A program made the translations under genes and the position numbers. A stretch of 64,000 bases of DNA from Psococerastis gibbosa (taxonomy: Eukaryota > Arthropoda > Insecta > Psocodea > Psocidae), in contig OZ020489.1 of NCBI GenBank assembly GCA_963971405.1, positions 8,060,001 to 8,124,000 of the forward strand, given 5' to 3'. Below, in pieces: positions 42,080-52,884 of this stretch; position 1 is the stretch's first letter, and each line of letters starts with the position of its first letter. The notes under the pieces are model-generated. The model did no database searches. It had not been told where the DNA came from and saw only the letters and a list, made by a program, of their open reading frames with translations.

Positions 42080-42460
42080 AAAACTGTAGCCAATTATATT
42101 AGTCTGCCCATTCGTGACTATGCAACCGTTCCAACGATCAATTCAGTGCTTTGGGATAGGGAAACTCCGAATTAAAACCTGAACCGAACTTTAACCCCAG
42201 GTTAATTATTAACAAGGAACTAATACAGTGTCAGGTCGAAGCAGTAGCAGACAGAAGGAAAAATGTAGCCAATTATATTAGTCTGCCCATTCTTGACTAT
42301 GCAATTCAGTGATTTGGGATAGGGAAACTAGGAATATAAACCAGAACCGAAATTTTACCCTAGGAAAATTTACCAAGGAACTAATACAGTACTTATCCTA
42401 ATTGGGAAATAGAAAAGAATGTACGGGTTCACTCGTACCGGTTCTTTTAAATCCCATAAT
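42080..42460 (+). repeat. R11 repeat with internal duplication and terminal hairpin
   Basis: Two tandem versions of TGTAGCCAATTATATTAGTC...AAGGAACTAATACAGT (from 42080 and 42263). The element then runs to GTACGGGTTCACTCGTACC, a hairpin, followed by GGTTCTTTT. The same hairpin-plus-GGTTCTTTT end closes the Helentron-like element at 47290. Confidence 0.7.
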
Positions 42461-42909
42461 TTTAATTTTTATCCTAAAAAATGTTATTTAGTAGGAGGAA
42501 AAAAAATTCCCTTATCAATTTAAATTTGATGGGTGGTTAAAAAGGGGGGTTACATTGACTCTGGAATGTGATGCCGTGGAGTAGCCGCCAGTAGTGGTAT
42601 TAGTATAAGTAGCATCCGGAATGTGACGTCATTTTCATGTTACCCATGCCTGTCGGCGTTTAGACTCTTGTAATCCACAGCTATAAACACCAACATTTTA
42701 TTTTTTAATATTTATAATTTTTTCACTCCAAAAACATTATTGTATTATTATTGTTAACCTATAAGCTACCATATCTAGCATATTTTATATTTTATAGTTA
42801 CAACTGTCAAGTAGCCAATTGGAATTTGGTTTAATAATAGCGGGGCACTTGATATTCCAAACGAGTAGGAATGATTACACCGGCGTGCTCAGCATATGTC
42901 AAACTGCCC
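42461..42909. other. Intergenic, nothing recognised
   Basis: AT-rich unique sequence. Confidence 0.5.
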
Positions 42910-43530
42910 ATACGTAGGCGTTACACGTCGCCCCGGGTGTTGTGGGAGGTCCATACAAGTCATTTTAGTGCACCAGCTACGCCTAATATAAAGACTTCAT
43001 TTCATTTCATTCTCTGCACTGCTCTAACTCTATTGCTAATAAGCTCCTAATTCACTAAAACCCATGTAAACTACAAGAAAATACACTTCATCGTGTGTTT
43101 TTATAGCTTAGATGAGCATTTTATTGGACTTTTAGGTCTGTTTGCTTATAAATGATTATTTATTTATTTATTTTATTTTACATTATGTAAGCGATATTGG
43201 TATAACACGTAGCCCTGGGTGTTGGGGGAGGTCCATGCAAGTTATTTTAGTGCACCAGCCACGCACCTCTGCACTGCAATTGCTAATAAGCTCCTTATTC
43301 ATTGAAACCCCTGTAAACCGCAAGAAAATACACTTAATCATGTGTTCTTATACTATAAGCGATATTGGCATAACACGTAGCCCCGGTTGTTGTGGGAGGC
43401 CCATACATTTTAGTGCAACCATCACGCACCTCCGCACTGCTGTAACTATATTGCTAATAAAACTATATTTAGTTTCTGAAACCCATGTAAACCGTAAGAA
43501 AATTCTCTTTATCTTGAGTATTTGCTTACT
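42910..43530 (+). repeat. Three diverged copies of a roughly 165-bp unit
   Basis: Copies starting near 42920, 43197 and 43363 share ACACGTAGCCC.GG.TGTTG, TTTTAGTGCA, TTGCTAATAA and ATGTAAACCGCAAGAAAA. The last two are adjacent; the first is separated by extra sequence. A frame of 150 codons (43142-43594) spans two copies but looks like repeat-driven openness. Confidence 0.75.
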
Positions 43531-43627
43531 TTTTCATAATCAAGCCATTATAGTGATGTTCACGAACATGGTGAAATACAAGCGGCTGAGATGAAGTTCA
43601 TATAATAATTACATAACAATAATAACA

Positions 43628-43925
43628 ATTTATATACATGTTGGCAGGGGAACATGGTGGAACATGACAACACGCTGAGACTGCCTGTCAGTCTACGTGC
43701 GTGTCGAGTCCTGCTGGTCACCTCCAAATTAATCGTGTGACTTTACCATGTTCCCCAAGTGGTTCGGGACCCACTACATTCAGGAGGTCTACCCTGTCAG
43801 TCAACTCCCCTTCTCCCTGAGGTGAAGGAGTCTGCTCCAAGGGTGCCTCAAGTTACTAAACAGACTCACTTCTCCCACCAGGCTGGCAGAATTGTTAAAC
43901 CAGAAATGCTGAAAATAGATGTTGG
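43628..43925 (+). mobile_element. 5S-like SINE, 5'-truncated
   Basis: TTGGCAGGGGAACATGGTGG, AAGTGGTTCGGGACCCACTA, TCAACTCCCCTTCTCCCTGA and AGAAATGCTGAAA. It lacks the 5S-like head. Confidence 0.75.
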
Positions 43926-45424
43926 AAAACAAACAAACAGATTGAGGACAATGGGACTAGTACCAGATGAAGTGTTAAATTTTCTTAAGTAGAGGGACAG
44001 GAGGGAGTGGAGGAGGCTCATGTATCACACCCGGGAAACTGGAACTGACTGTTAATTGTCCTATAGTCTTTAATAATGTCATAATACTGCGCGCCCTTGC
44101 CATTTTCGTAATAATTGACAGAAACACAGATTCCATTTACGGTGGCCATTGAATAGGGTCAGTGCTATTCGGCCTTTGTACTGACTGTCCTTTGATAACA
44201 AAGGAAACAAACGAGAATTTAAATATAAGAAAACGCCCGGGCCAAGAATAATTAATCTGAATAATGACGCAACTCATGTTTTTGACGTTAAAGGGTATTG
44301 TTGTCCTTTGGACTTTGCGACGACAGGCTGGTTTTGCAATGGGTTTTATTTTTTTCATTAATAATTTATACTAGTAGTCCAAATGTCAAGATCTGCAACA
44401 TAGACTATGGTATTTTAGTATTTGCACCACAGCCCTACTGCTCTGGACGCAGGGTCATACGGTGGATTTTTTTTAGCATGAGGCAAATTTTAAATTTGGC
44501 GCCTCTTTCCGAACAACCCAGAAGATCCCATTATACTGAAAGTAAATCAAGGTCAATGACTTTTTAAAGAAAGGGGGATTTTGCTCCAATGAAGAAATGT
44601 TAAGCACACATTCATTAGTATAAGCAGTAATTTATTGTCTGCCGCAGTGGCGGAGGTAAAGGGGGGGGGGATATGTTCAGGTCAGCAGTGAGTACCAGTG
44701 AGCGGTAAGCGGTTTAGTTGGTCGAATTCAACCATAGGCGCGCCGTGGTCAAAATTCTGGGGGTGGCATGCTCTCTTTAAGATTCAATTGCCTACTTTCT
44801 ACCTATTATGCTTACATAGGTATAAACTGGAACCAGTAGAGGTTTTTGCCTTTGGGCGCGCCCATGATTCAATTTCGCGTCGTTTCAGGTCTCTGCCCAG
44901 GACAAGAAGATAACAGCTAAAGGTTAAGACGTAGATTCTATAGAGGCTAAAAACAAGTTTATGTTTGCGGTACTAGAAAATTGGCGGCAAACACCCCAAG
45001 CGAGTTCAAACGTCACTTTTATTATGAGTAGACCGTGGAGCTTGACACCAATTTTCCAGCACCACCAACTTGTCTTCGTTTTTATTTGTTTATTTATTTA
45101 GCGACCTCGGGATTTCACCACCCTGGGCAACAAGTCTCCAGCGCCCCCGAGGCCCCGACCCCATTAAAGCAAAACGTTGCGAAAGGAATTGTAAGACATA
45201 CGACCATAGTACAATACAAGGAGTAAACTCTTAAGGTATCCTTTAATTAACTTGAGTAAACGGCAATGCTAAAAAATAGACTCAAAAATAGATCAGGATT
45301 AACAAAAATGTATTTTCCTTGCCTTTGGTTCGGCAAATTTTTGACAATCTGCCCTGAAGCTTGGCGCCCTGGGCAAGTGCCCTGTCTGCCCATTTATAGG
45401 ACAGGGCCTGAGCGTTGCTTGCGT
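43926..45424. other. Intergenic; degraded MITE-like fragments
   Basis: GCAGTGGCGGAGGTAAAGGG at 44645-44664 resembles a hAT MITE terminus. CCCTGGGCAACAAGTC (45121) and CCCTGGGCAAGTGCCCTG (45368) may be ends of another element. No gene found. Confidence 0.4.
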
Positions 45425-45475
45425 GACTGTAGCCTGACGATGGCCTAGTGCCAAAACCGGTCGCTTTTATACAAT
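45425..45475 (+). ncRNA. Hammerhead-ribozyme-like motif
   Basis: CTGACGA (45434-45440), stem TGGC..GCCA, AAAA in place of GAAA, then CCGGTC. Flanks GACTGTAGC and GCTTTTATACA can pair as stem I with an internal loop. The same block, with GAAA intact, is in the inverted repeat at 26111-26300. Likely part of a retroelement such as a Penelope-like element; the G-to-A change would be expected to disable cleavage. Confidence 0.4.
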
Positions 45476-45527
45476 TTTTAATTACACATTGCAATGTTAT
45501 TTTGTTTGTATTATTTTCAATTATGGT

Positions 45528-45830
45528 GCCAACGGCCTTACCATGTTGAATCCATTAGAGCAGAGCATGTTTCAAACTGCGGCACACTTGGTAGTGTGCA
45601 CAGCGTTGGCAGGGGAACATGGCGGGACATGATAACGCGCTGAGACTATACCAGTCAGTCTACGTGAGTGTTGTGTCCGATTTAATCGTGTGACTTTACC
45701 ATGTTCCCCAAGTGGTTCGGAATCCAGTATAATCAGGAGGTCCTCCCTGCCAGTCGACTCCCCTTTCCCCGAGGTGAAAGAGTCTGCCCTTAGGGTGCCT
45801 CAAGTTAACAAGCAGACCTCATATCCTCAT
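45528..45830 (+). mobile_element. 5S-like SINE, main subtype, best head
   Basis: Starts GCCAACGGCCTTACCATG with TTGAATCC following; about 21 of the first 26 bases agree with arthropod 5S rRNA as I know it. GGGGAACATGG and the shared body follow. Missing the very 3' end. Confidence 0.75.
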
Positions 45831-46309
45831 AATTCATTTTCTTGTGTCAATGGAAAATCTAATACCTGTAGGCTATATGGATAGTTAGTAGTAAACACAC
45901 GGAGTTAGACAGCTGTGAATTAATGGTCAGTAATGGCTATGTTAACCTTGTTGACCTCTTGTAAATCCACAACAAGCCAATATCACGTATTATATTTGAT
46001 TCGAGAATCGAGATGCGTAGATGCGTCAAAACGTTTAAATACTCATTGATTGCCAATTTTTTTTTTTATAAATATTATAAATATTTTATTTATTTATTTT
46101 AATTATATAAATAAATAAAGTTTTCTACTATTTGATATTTTTATTATTATTAATACACTTATTTATTATTATTTAACTATTTGCGCCGGTAGGAGTATGT
46201 ATACAATAGCTGATATAGCGGTAATTTTTATTTGGTTTTGTTAAAATTGTACTGGATTAGTTTAACTTGCTTGGTGTGTGCCTGTTATTTAGTTATAATT
46301 TTTTTTAAG
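45831..46309. other. Intergenic, AT-rich
   Basis: Low-complexity A/T stretches around 46055-46180 (TTTATTTATT and ATAAATAAAT). Nothing else recognised. Confidence 0.5.
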
Positions 46310-47455
46310 GACTTGTTATGCTGTTATGGACCCATAGGTCACTTGTCCTCGATGACAACGACGCACGATCCCATGGATTTCGGACATTATTGCTTTCCAA
46401 TTTATACGTAGTAAAAGGAAAGCTTTGTGATGGTCGAAATTTCCGATTCCGAGATTTCAACGGAATTTACACGTTTTGAGGTCCCAGGAACCAAAAAAAG
46501 TGGTTATTACGAAATGTCTGTCTGTCGCTCTGTCTGCCTGTATGTCTGTCAGTCTGTCTGTATGTCTGTCTGTATGTCTGTATGTCTGCATGTCTGTCTG
46601 TCTGTCTGTTCATCTATTTACGGGCAAACTACTCGGCCGATTTTTATGAAATTTTGCATGTAGGTTTACAAACATTATGCCTCGAGACCGCTTTTTTATT
46701 TTGGGCTAACTCAATTTGGGGGTTTTATTCTCAAAAAACTCCAAAAAAAACGTCTAAAAAAATTATTTCTCAAAAACGGCTCCAACGATTTCTTTTAAAT
46801 TGTAGTCGTTATTAATGTAAACAAAATGCGTGGCGGTCACTTGCCCCTTGATAGTTTGCTTCTGGGAGTAAAAAAATAAAAATAAATAATTTTGAATGAA
46901 AAATGACTAAAAAAATTTTTTTTCTGCGATACCTTTCTATCGATGATTTCTACCATCAAGCATGTTTTAGGAGTTAAATTGAGTAACGAAACCGGACAGG
47001 TTGCTTTCCCAAAAAACTGTTTGGTTTGTGTAAAATGAAATGTTTTCGAAAAAATGAAAATTCAAGCTCAAATGCCCTGCAATTATTGCTGTCTGGTAAT
47101 GTAATATAATGTCTGACCAATCTAGAATTTACTTCACCTCCAGGGACGTCAGGTGGACAACCCCCCCCCCCCTTCCCCGGAGATGTCCGAAGTTTAACTA
47201 TAGGAATATTATTTACCATGAAAGTACTCATTTTCTCCATCTACTAATTGATAAATTGGAAAGCATGTTCGAGTAAACTCGGACCGGTTCTTTTTATTGT
47301 TTCTGAATGAATTTTTGGCCATTGGCAAACTCGTATACGTTCTCGATGTCAACCTACACCGATTACAAACGATAATGGGCAAGCGGTGACAAGCTGACCA
47401 TTGACGCAATGAAACAGGCGAAAGCATGACTTAACCAAGTGCAGATACATGTCTG
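46310..47455 (-). repeat. G-family repeat, copy 3, split by the Helentron-like element
   Basis: 46310-46391 carries GGACCCATAGGTCACTTGTC and GATCCCATGGATTTCGG. 47291-47455 continues with AATTTTTGGCCATTGGCAAA and ATGTCAACCTACACCGATTA. The two halves join into one copy comparable with 37390-37530 once 46392-47290 is left out. Confidence 0.8.
46392..47290 (+). mobile_element. Helentron-like non-autonomous element (HINE), copy 1
   Basis: About 899 bp. The 5' end is GCTTTCCAATTTATACG; its complement ATAAATTGGAAAGC occurs about 30 bases before the 3' end and is followed by a hairpin (CGAGTAAACTCG) and GGACCGGTTC. TT lies at both junctions. It carries a (TCTG)n repeat at 46512-46610 and CGGCCGATTTTTATGAAATT. 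Asymmetric inverted ends, 3' hairpin and internal microsatellite are the described layout of Helentron-derived elements. Confidence 0.72.
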
Positions 47456-47529
47456 CAATAGCGTAGTTACTATACAATTTGTTGGGGATATGATTTAAAA
47501 AAAAAAGAGTTATATTAAAATAAATGATG

Positions 47530-47688
47530 AAGCAGTAGAATAAAAACTAGATGAGTTAGGGCTATCTTACCATCGGCTAGGACCGCCTGCTTTACATATG
47601 GCCTCCGGGGCATGTCCAGGAAATGTAGCAAGTGCGGGACTCGAACAAACAACCTTTCGGTTACGTACCACTACGCTACATCTTCTAA
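47530..47688 (-). mobile_element. SINE A copy 8
   Basis: GAGTTAGGGCTATCTTACC, GCTTTACATATGGCCTCCGG, AAATGTAGCAAGTGCGGGAC and TACGTACCACTACGCTACAT. Tail side degraded, head complete but diverged. Confidence 0.8.
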
Positions 47689-47689
47689 A

Positions 47690-47800
47690 TGGCTACAAGC
47701 GATAATGGACAATATGAGACAAGCTTACCATTGACACAATGAAACAGGCGAAAGCATGACTTAACCAATCACAGATACGAGTCTGTTATTTCCGCTTATG
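47690..47800 (-). repeat. G-family repeat, copy 4 (partial)
   Basis: GCTACAAGCGATAATGGACA, AATGAAACAGGCGAAAGCAT and GACTTAACCAATCACAGAT, matching 47360-47455 as a direct repeat on either side of a SINE A copy. Confidence 0.75.
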
Positions 47801-47878
47801 CAAGTTTTCGAATAAACAAAGTGTTCCAAGTGCCATCCCATCGTGGTTGGGTAGTTTTTTTTTTTTTTTTTTTTTTTA

Positions 47879-48042
47879 AAGGTTAATCGCATACAAACTA
47901 TTTAATGAATGTATCCCATTCACCTCTTCAGTCGCCTCTGTAGGTTAGTACCCGTGTTGAGTTACGACACACGTCTCCGATAGCATGGCTTGTAGAGACT
48001 CGCCCAAGTACAAGCACGCTACCACCTTGCCATCGAAGTCGA
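47879..48042 (-). mobile_element. SINE B copy 3
   Basis: A poly-T run (47858-47878, the complemented A tail), GGTTAATCGCATACAAACTA, GTTGAGTTACGACACACGTC and GCTACCACCTTGCCATCGAA. Confidence 0.85.
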
Positions 48043-48099
48043 AGTACGTCATGGGACCTCATTTACGGCTGAAAATTGTATTTTTCTACACCCTAATGG

Positions 48100-48415
48100 T
48101 TATCTCCTCAGGCGGTAAATCAGCCATACCCAAACTATGGCCTGTGAAGTGGCCAGCGACTATTTTTGATGGGGCCCTGGGCCTACCTGACAAAAAATTA
48201 AAAATTATGCGAATAGCCTGCTGCGGGGAGAAACCTAATATTGGAGCAATTGTTGAAGAAAATACACAGTTTACACATATACATATTCAGATGTCATTAA
48301 ATTAAACTATACCTAGCCAATTTATTTTTCTTTTTTTCTTTTCTTTTTATATTTTTACCTGCGGCCCGTGTTAAAGTACTTTTTGGGGACCGCTGCTGTA
48401 AATGATTCCTTATCC
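48100..48415. mobile_element. Possible degraded hAT MITE
   Basis: ACCCAAACTATGGCCTGTG on the left and GGGACCGCTGCTG on the right recall hAT MITEs of the CAG(C/G)GGTCCCCAAA type, but neither end nor duplication is clean. Confidence 0.35.
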
Positions 48416-48708
48416 TTGCCTTGTTTAGAGACTGGTAAGCAATCATAATGCAGGATCATAATGGCCTATTATGACACCATAGAGGACTAAGGTACGGTAC
48501 CTCCCACGTTGTGCCGGGCCTACTCCTTATCGTGCCATCAGACCAGACTGCTTTGCGGAAGAATATTAGCCAATACATTTTCCTTCAGCTAGACATTTCC
48601 TTTTTGACGAGGCGCAGTTCGGCCTTCGGTCTTACTTTCTATTTTTTTATTACTTATTACTAGTAAGCATCATCACACCAGACTACTGCGGAAGAATATT
48701 GGCCAATC

Positions 48709-48890
48709 GACTTCGATGGCCAGGTGGTAACGTGCTTGCACTTGTGCGAGTCTTTACACGCTACACGCCATGCGATCGGAGACGTGTCGTAGCTCAACAC
48801 GGGTAATAACCTGGCGAGGCGACTGAAGAGGTCATTCGGATACATTCATTAAATTGTTAACATTTTAAAAAAAAATTAAAAAAATAAAAT
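48709..48890 (+). mobile_element. SINE B copy 4 with poly-A tail
   Basis: CTTCGATGGCCAGGTGGTAA, CTTTACACGCTACACGCCAT, GGAGACGTGTCGTAGCTCAA, GGATACATTCATTAAATTG and an A-rich tail. Confidence 0.85.
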
Positions 48891-49210
48891 AAAAATACAA
48901 GTTCTCAGGTCTAGACCCTCAATGGGTTATCGTGCTATAGCTTTTTTTTACGAGCCACCGGCTCTTTCACCTGTTTTTAAATAAACCACAACCCCCTCCC
49001 CCTTTTCTTACGCACCACAAGTCCTTTCGTCACCCAAACCTATTCTCCCACGTACCTAGAGCAAATTCCCGAGAGGGTCCCGCGCAAAAAAAAAACAACA
49101 TATAGATCTATTTAAAACATTAACAAGTACTAAATAAAAATTAATTAATTGGAAATAAATTAAAACAAAAGTCTAAAAATTATGCTCCCTATACTCTAAA
49201 GTATCTGGGA

Positions 49211-49513
49211 CAGGGGTTCCCAAACTGTGGTCCACAGACATAAATGTCTGGTGGTCCACGGACCCAAGTAAGAAAAAATAAAATAAATCAGCTGAGATAT
49301 TGGAAATTTGAAGTAAAATACAGTAAGTCTTGGCAATGAACTACTATAAAATCAAACCAACACCAGTCCTAAACATTTAATCAAATATTAGCATGTAATT
49401 GTGGCACAAATCATCCTAGAATTTGACGATTTTCCTGTCGTAGCTATGGTGGCCCACAGAAAATCATAAAATAATCTAGTGGGCCATGGACAAAAAAAGG
49501 TTCGGAACCGCTG
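49211..49513. mobile_element. hAT MITE (CAGGGGTTCCCAAA family)
   Basis: Ends CAGGGGTTCCCAAACTGTGG and GGTTCGGAACCGCTG; flanks ATCTGGGA and ATCTAGAA agree at 6 of 8. Interior TGGTCCACAGACAT is shared with 55292-55592. Confidence 0.82.
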
Positions 49514-50264
49514 ATCTAGAAGGTTGATGCCATTAGCTATTTATTAGCCCTTCCATCACTAATTTATATTTCCCCTGACTTTTCCCACTTATAGCCGATA
49601 TCTTCTTTTTAACATACTCTTTTCAATATATTTCCCTCACTTGGTGGAGTAACCAGTGAGGACAAAATAAAATAAAACAATAAAAAACACAGGTAAGTGA
49701 GTGCCCCATTTAAATCATTATTAATATTATAATTTATTGCAAATCATGGCAACATGTTAATATAGTAATGGCATCTCCTACTCAATTTAGAGCCGACAAG
49801 TTGGCCAACCTTGCGCGGAGCAGTCAATAAACTTCGCGCCATTTTCCGGCATGATACCAGCCTTGAAAACCTCTTCATTTCAATCCGTGTTTGCATATCA
49901 TAGCCTTTACATTTAAATAGTCATTAATAGCATAGCAAACAGAAGTACAATAGTACACTACGTATGGGCCTATATGGGTGTGTCTGTCTGTGGTAGGTTA
50001 CATTCTTTAGGAGCCAATCGGGAGGGGGGGGGGACCTTACGGGTTCATGGGGTATGGAATTATTTACCTGTATGAAGATTCATAAATGAGATGTCATAAA
50101 GTAGAAGCAATGTTCTTCTACAATTTGATATGCATTATGTGGCCGTTACTAGTGGATAGGTACCCCCACATGACAGCCATTAGCTTAGCCCCTATACATA
50201 TATAGTATATGCATTTCATATATCTTAAGACCAGGTGTGAGGGAAATTTAGAAAAAATGGGGAC
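49514..50264. other. Intergenic; LINE-like tail at 49620-49680
   Basis: TTGGTGGAGTAACCAGTGAG then an A-rich stretch resembles the LINE 3' end at 22140. A G run lies at 50021-50032. Otherwise unrecognised. Confidence 0.4.
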
Positions 50265-50600
50265 ACCCACACCTACAACGCGAGGCAAAAGGGAGACCTG
50301 GTAAGGCCAGCACAACGCACAGCCATGTGTGAGCGACTGGATCCCATGCTACTAGGATTCGCCTACCTTAAAAAACTCACGAATGAAATGAGAGCGGTGA
50401 GTGATACTATATACTATCTTCCCTAAATTGCTTAAAGACTATTTCTTAGAGAGAGCTTTTCTACACTGTCCCTGAGGCACTAAATTTAGCCCAATGACAA
50501 TGGCAGAACTACCAATTACCTCATTTTGACGATTTTACTCTATACCTTCTTGTCGATGACTTGTTGATTACGTCTTGATTGTAAAATTTAATAAAAAAAA
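50265..50600 (+). mobile_element. LINE 3'-end fragment (CR1/Jockey-like C-terminus)
   Basis: Reads CERLDPMLLGFAYLKKLTNE, MRAV and, after frame damage, YTVPEALN, the usual end of a CR1/Jockey-type ORF2. The 3' part and an A-rich tail follow. A second copy is at 53485-53790. Confidence 0.65.
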
Positions 50601-50741
50601 TAACCGAATTTAGCGAAGGCACAACTTGCAAGATTATTAGTGGGGCGACCCCTTGATTCGGAATCTGCCTCATATTGTACTACAATATATAATTGCAAAT
50701 ACATAACAGAATATGGTACCCAGCTCTAAACAATGGAACAT

Positions 50742-50766
50742 CAACAACAACAACAACAGCAACAGC

Positions 50767-50813
<47 letters not shown>
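50742..50813. repeat. (AAC)n microsatellite
   Basis: About 24 AAC units with two AGC variants at its start. Confidence 0.95.
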
Positions 50814-50839
50814 AGAGAATGGCGTCATAAACCGGAAAT

Positions 50840-51000
50840 CAAGTAGAGATAAAAGTGAGCCAATCAGGAACCTGGAATTACGTTGAGTTGACAGCGAGCC
50901 AATCAGGAACCCGTCTGTCTTCCCCTCCTACCCTACTCTTAATATAAATATTAGTGCAGATCACCTTGCTCAAATAGTTGCTACTAAGCTTGTAAGATAC
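50840..51000 (+). promoter_or_regulatory. Promoter-like segment
   Basis: AGCCAATCAGGAAC occurs twice (50859 and 50889 regions; CCAAT-box-like) about 50-80 bases before TTAATATAAATATTAG, a TATA-box-like sequence. It could be the promoter of a retroelement LTR or 5' end. No transcript evidence is visible. Confidence 0.3.
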
Positions 51001-51139
51001 AATCTTATATAGTACATTTACACGTACGTAGTATCACTGCAGATTTCGACCGCAACTATTGACGGAACATTTGGCAGTACACTTTCAGATCGCTCGGATT
51101 CAATTGCTTCATATATTGTACCACATACTGTACCGGAGG

Positions 51140-51300
51140 AATTCATGAATCAACCGAAGGAGGACGCAGGAGCTCCAGAGCATCAAGAGCTGAAGAGGAA
51201 GGCGCAAGACCGGGAGAGCTGCAAACGGAGCAAAAGGAGTTGCAGCAAACCAATCGTTGGGAAATATTTGGGATTGTGACCTCAGAAGAAAAGAAGCACC
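51140..51300 (+). mobile_element. LINE 3'-end fragment
   Basis: GAATTCATGAATCAACCGAA, GGAGGACGCAGGAGCTC, AAGAGGAAGGCGCAAGACCG and TTGCAGCAAACCAATCGTTG. Same family as 37735-37885, inverted. Confidence 0.65.
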
Positions 51301-51340
51301 GGAAGGGAATTCTGACGGACCCCATCAAGCTGGTATCAAT

Positions 51341-51530
51341 ATTTTAAGAGAAGGTGGATGATGTTTAATCCAGATTAGATTTTAAGAGAAGGGGGATGAT
51401 GATTAATCCAGATTAGATTTTAAGAGAAGGGGGTTGATGATTAATGCAGATTAGATTTTAAGAGAGGGTGGATGATGACTAATCCAGATTAGATTTTAAG
51501 AGAGGGTGGATGATGACTAATCCAGATTAG
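51341..51530 (+). repeat. Tandem repeat, exactly 5 x 38 bp
   Basis: Unit ATTTTAAGAGAAGGTGGATG followed by ATGTTTAATCCAGATTAG. Five units without indels. Units 4 and 5 share GAGAGGGTGG and ATGACTAAT; units 2 and 3 share AGAAGGGGG, which shows the order of duplication. Confidence 0.95.
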
Positions 51531-52015
51531 AGCGTGAGATTAGGCGAGGTATATGGTGAGTAGGTCACTCCGAACCGACAAATTTTCATTTCACATAGCA
51601 TCCGAAGTCAAGGTCATTGTGATGCAACGCGTCTCGTCTAATCACCATCTACTGAACGTCTGAACTCTATCATCAAACTGTACAGGCTACAGGCTGGACC
51701 TAGCGCCTGGATCGCCATCCTCTTAATGAACTGATCGAGGATCTGGGAAGCAAGCAAAGAAGGCAGCAAAGGTGCAGCATCCAACTTACTTTTAGTTACT
51801 TTTTACTCGCTTTTATCCCTGGTATATTTTACCCACTTTATCAGGTCATTTGGCTGCCTTCTTTCGACCTGGCCCCACCATGGCTGATTCCAAATTTTTT
51901 AAATTAAAATGGTACAAATATGTAAGCCCCTCAACGATGAGGCATACTGGTAACTGCTGAATAGATACATCCAGGTTTTAATAACAGCCCTCCCCCCCGC
52001 TTTGAATAATACTAC
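51531..52015. other. Intergenic, nothing recognised
   Basis: Unique sequence of more balanced composition downstream of the 38-bp array; no open frame of note. Confidence 0.4.
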
Positions 52016-52310
52016 CAGTGGCGTACACATATACAAGGCCGATTGTTTGGGAGGGGGTCCAATTTTTTTTAAACGTATTTTGTTAATGAAAGTCTATTCT
52101 ATCCCTTTTATTTCGGAGGGGGTCCTTGGACACGGTCTAGCACATATATAAGATTTGTTTATAATTACAGCTCCCTAGTAACCCGAATGTCTATTAGACC
52201 TGGCAAATTATGCTTTACTACAACTCACATTAGTTAATATTTTCTTGTATTTTACTATTTCGGAGGAGGGGGGGGCTTATACCTTATACTGTATATAGCC
52301 TACGCCACTG
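52016..52310. mobile_element. Probable hAT-type MITE
   Basis: Ends CAGTGGCGTACAC and TAGCCTACGCCACTG with G-rich GGAGGGGG inside each end. Flanks AATACTAC and TATTCAAA do not match. Interior TGGCAAATTATGC is shared with 30360-30400. Confidence 0.6.
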
Positions 52311-52719
52311 TATTCAAAGATCATTAGTCAAATCGCCATTTCAGCGGTTTTCATTTCCCATTCATTCGATGGAATTCGATAACCATCTCACTCGAGTCCA
52401 ACGTCTGGAAGGTCAACAATCGAAGAGAATTCAAATAAAAGATATTGCTGGATTATGCAAATGGCTGAAAATTGAATTTAGAACCGGAAGGTGTTCAGGT
52501 TGACCCCCGGCATTTAAAGGTTAAACTAGAGATCTCGTATTACTCAGGGAAGAGACCTGCCTTTTGCAAAAAATGGCTTTCTGCAAAGGAACGTAGCTAT
52601 TTACAATATAATACAGGGGACTTTCCACTCATCGTTACTGCAGTGGAGGTTCAATAGTAGGCAGCACCGTTCCAAATGTTTCGTAAAAAATTGGCCGGTC
52701 AGGTTTTTGCGAAATAAAT

Positions 52720-52846
52720 ATAAACTATAAATATAAATAATAAATATAAATAATAAATATAAATAATAATTATAAACAATAAATATAAACAATAAATATA
52801 AATAATAATTATAAACAATAAATATAAACAATAAATATAAATAATT
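52720..52846. repeat. AT-rich tandem repeat
   Basis: Irregular repeats of AAATATAAATAATA and AAACAATAAATAT. Confidence 0.85.
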
Positions 52847-52884
52847 AATTACTCGATCTATGGCTACAAACGTCTAAGAATAGT

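Noticed and set aside
42910..43530. CRISPR-like array
   Set aside because: Repeats are long, diverged and not separated by unique equal-length spacers, and the genome is eukaryotic.
43142..43594. Open frame of 150 codons over the tandem repeat
   Set aside because: Openness follows from duplication of the same unit; no motif and no start or splice context.
46427..46663. Cysteine/serine/valine-rich open frame (SVCLSVC repeats)
   Set aside because: It is the translation of the TCTG microsatellite in the Helentron-like element.
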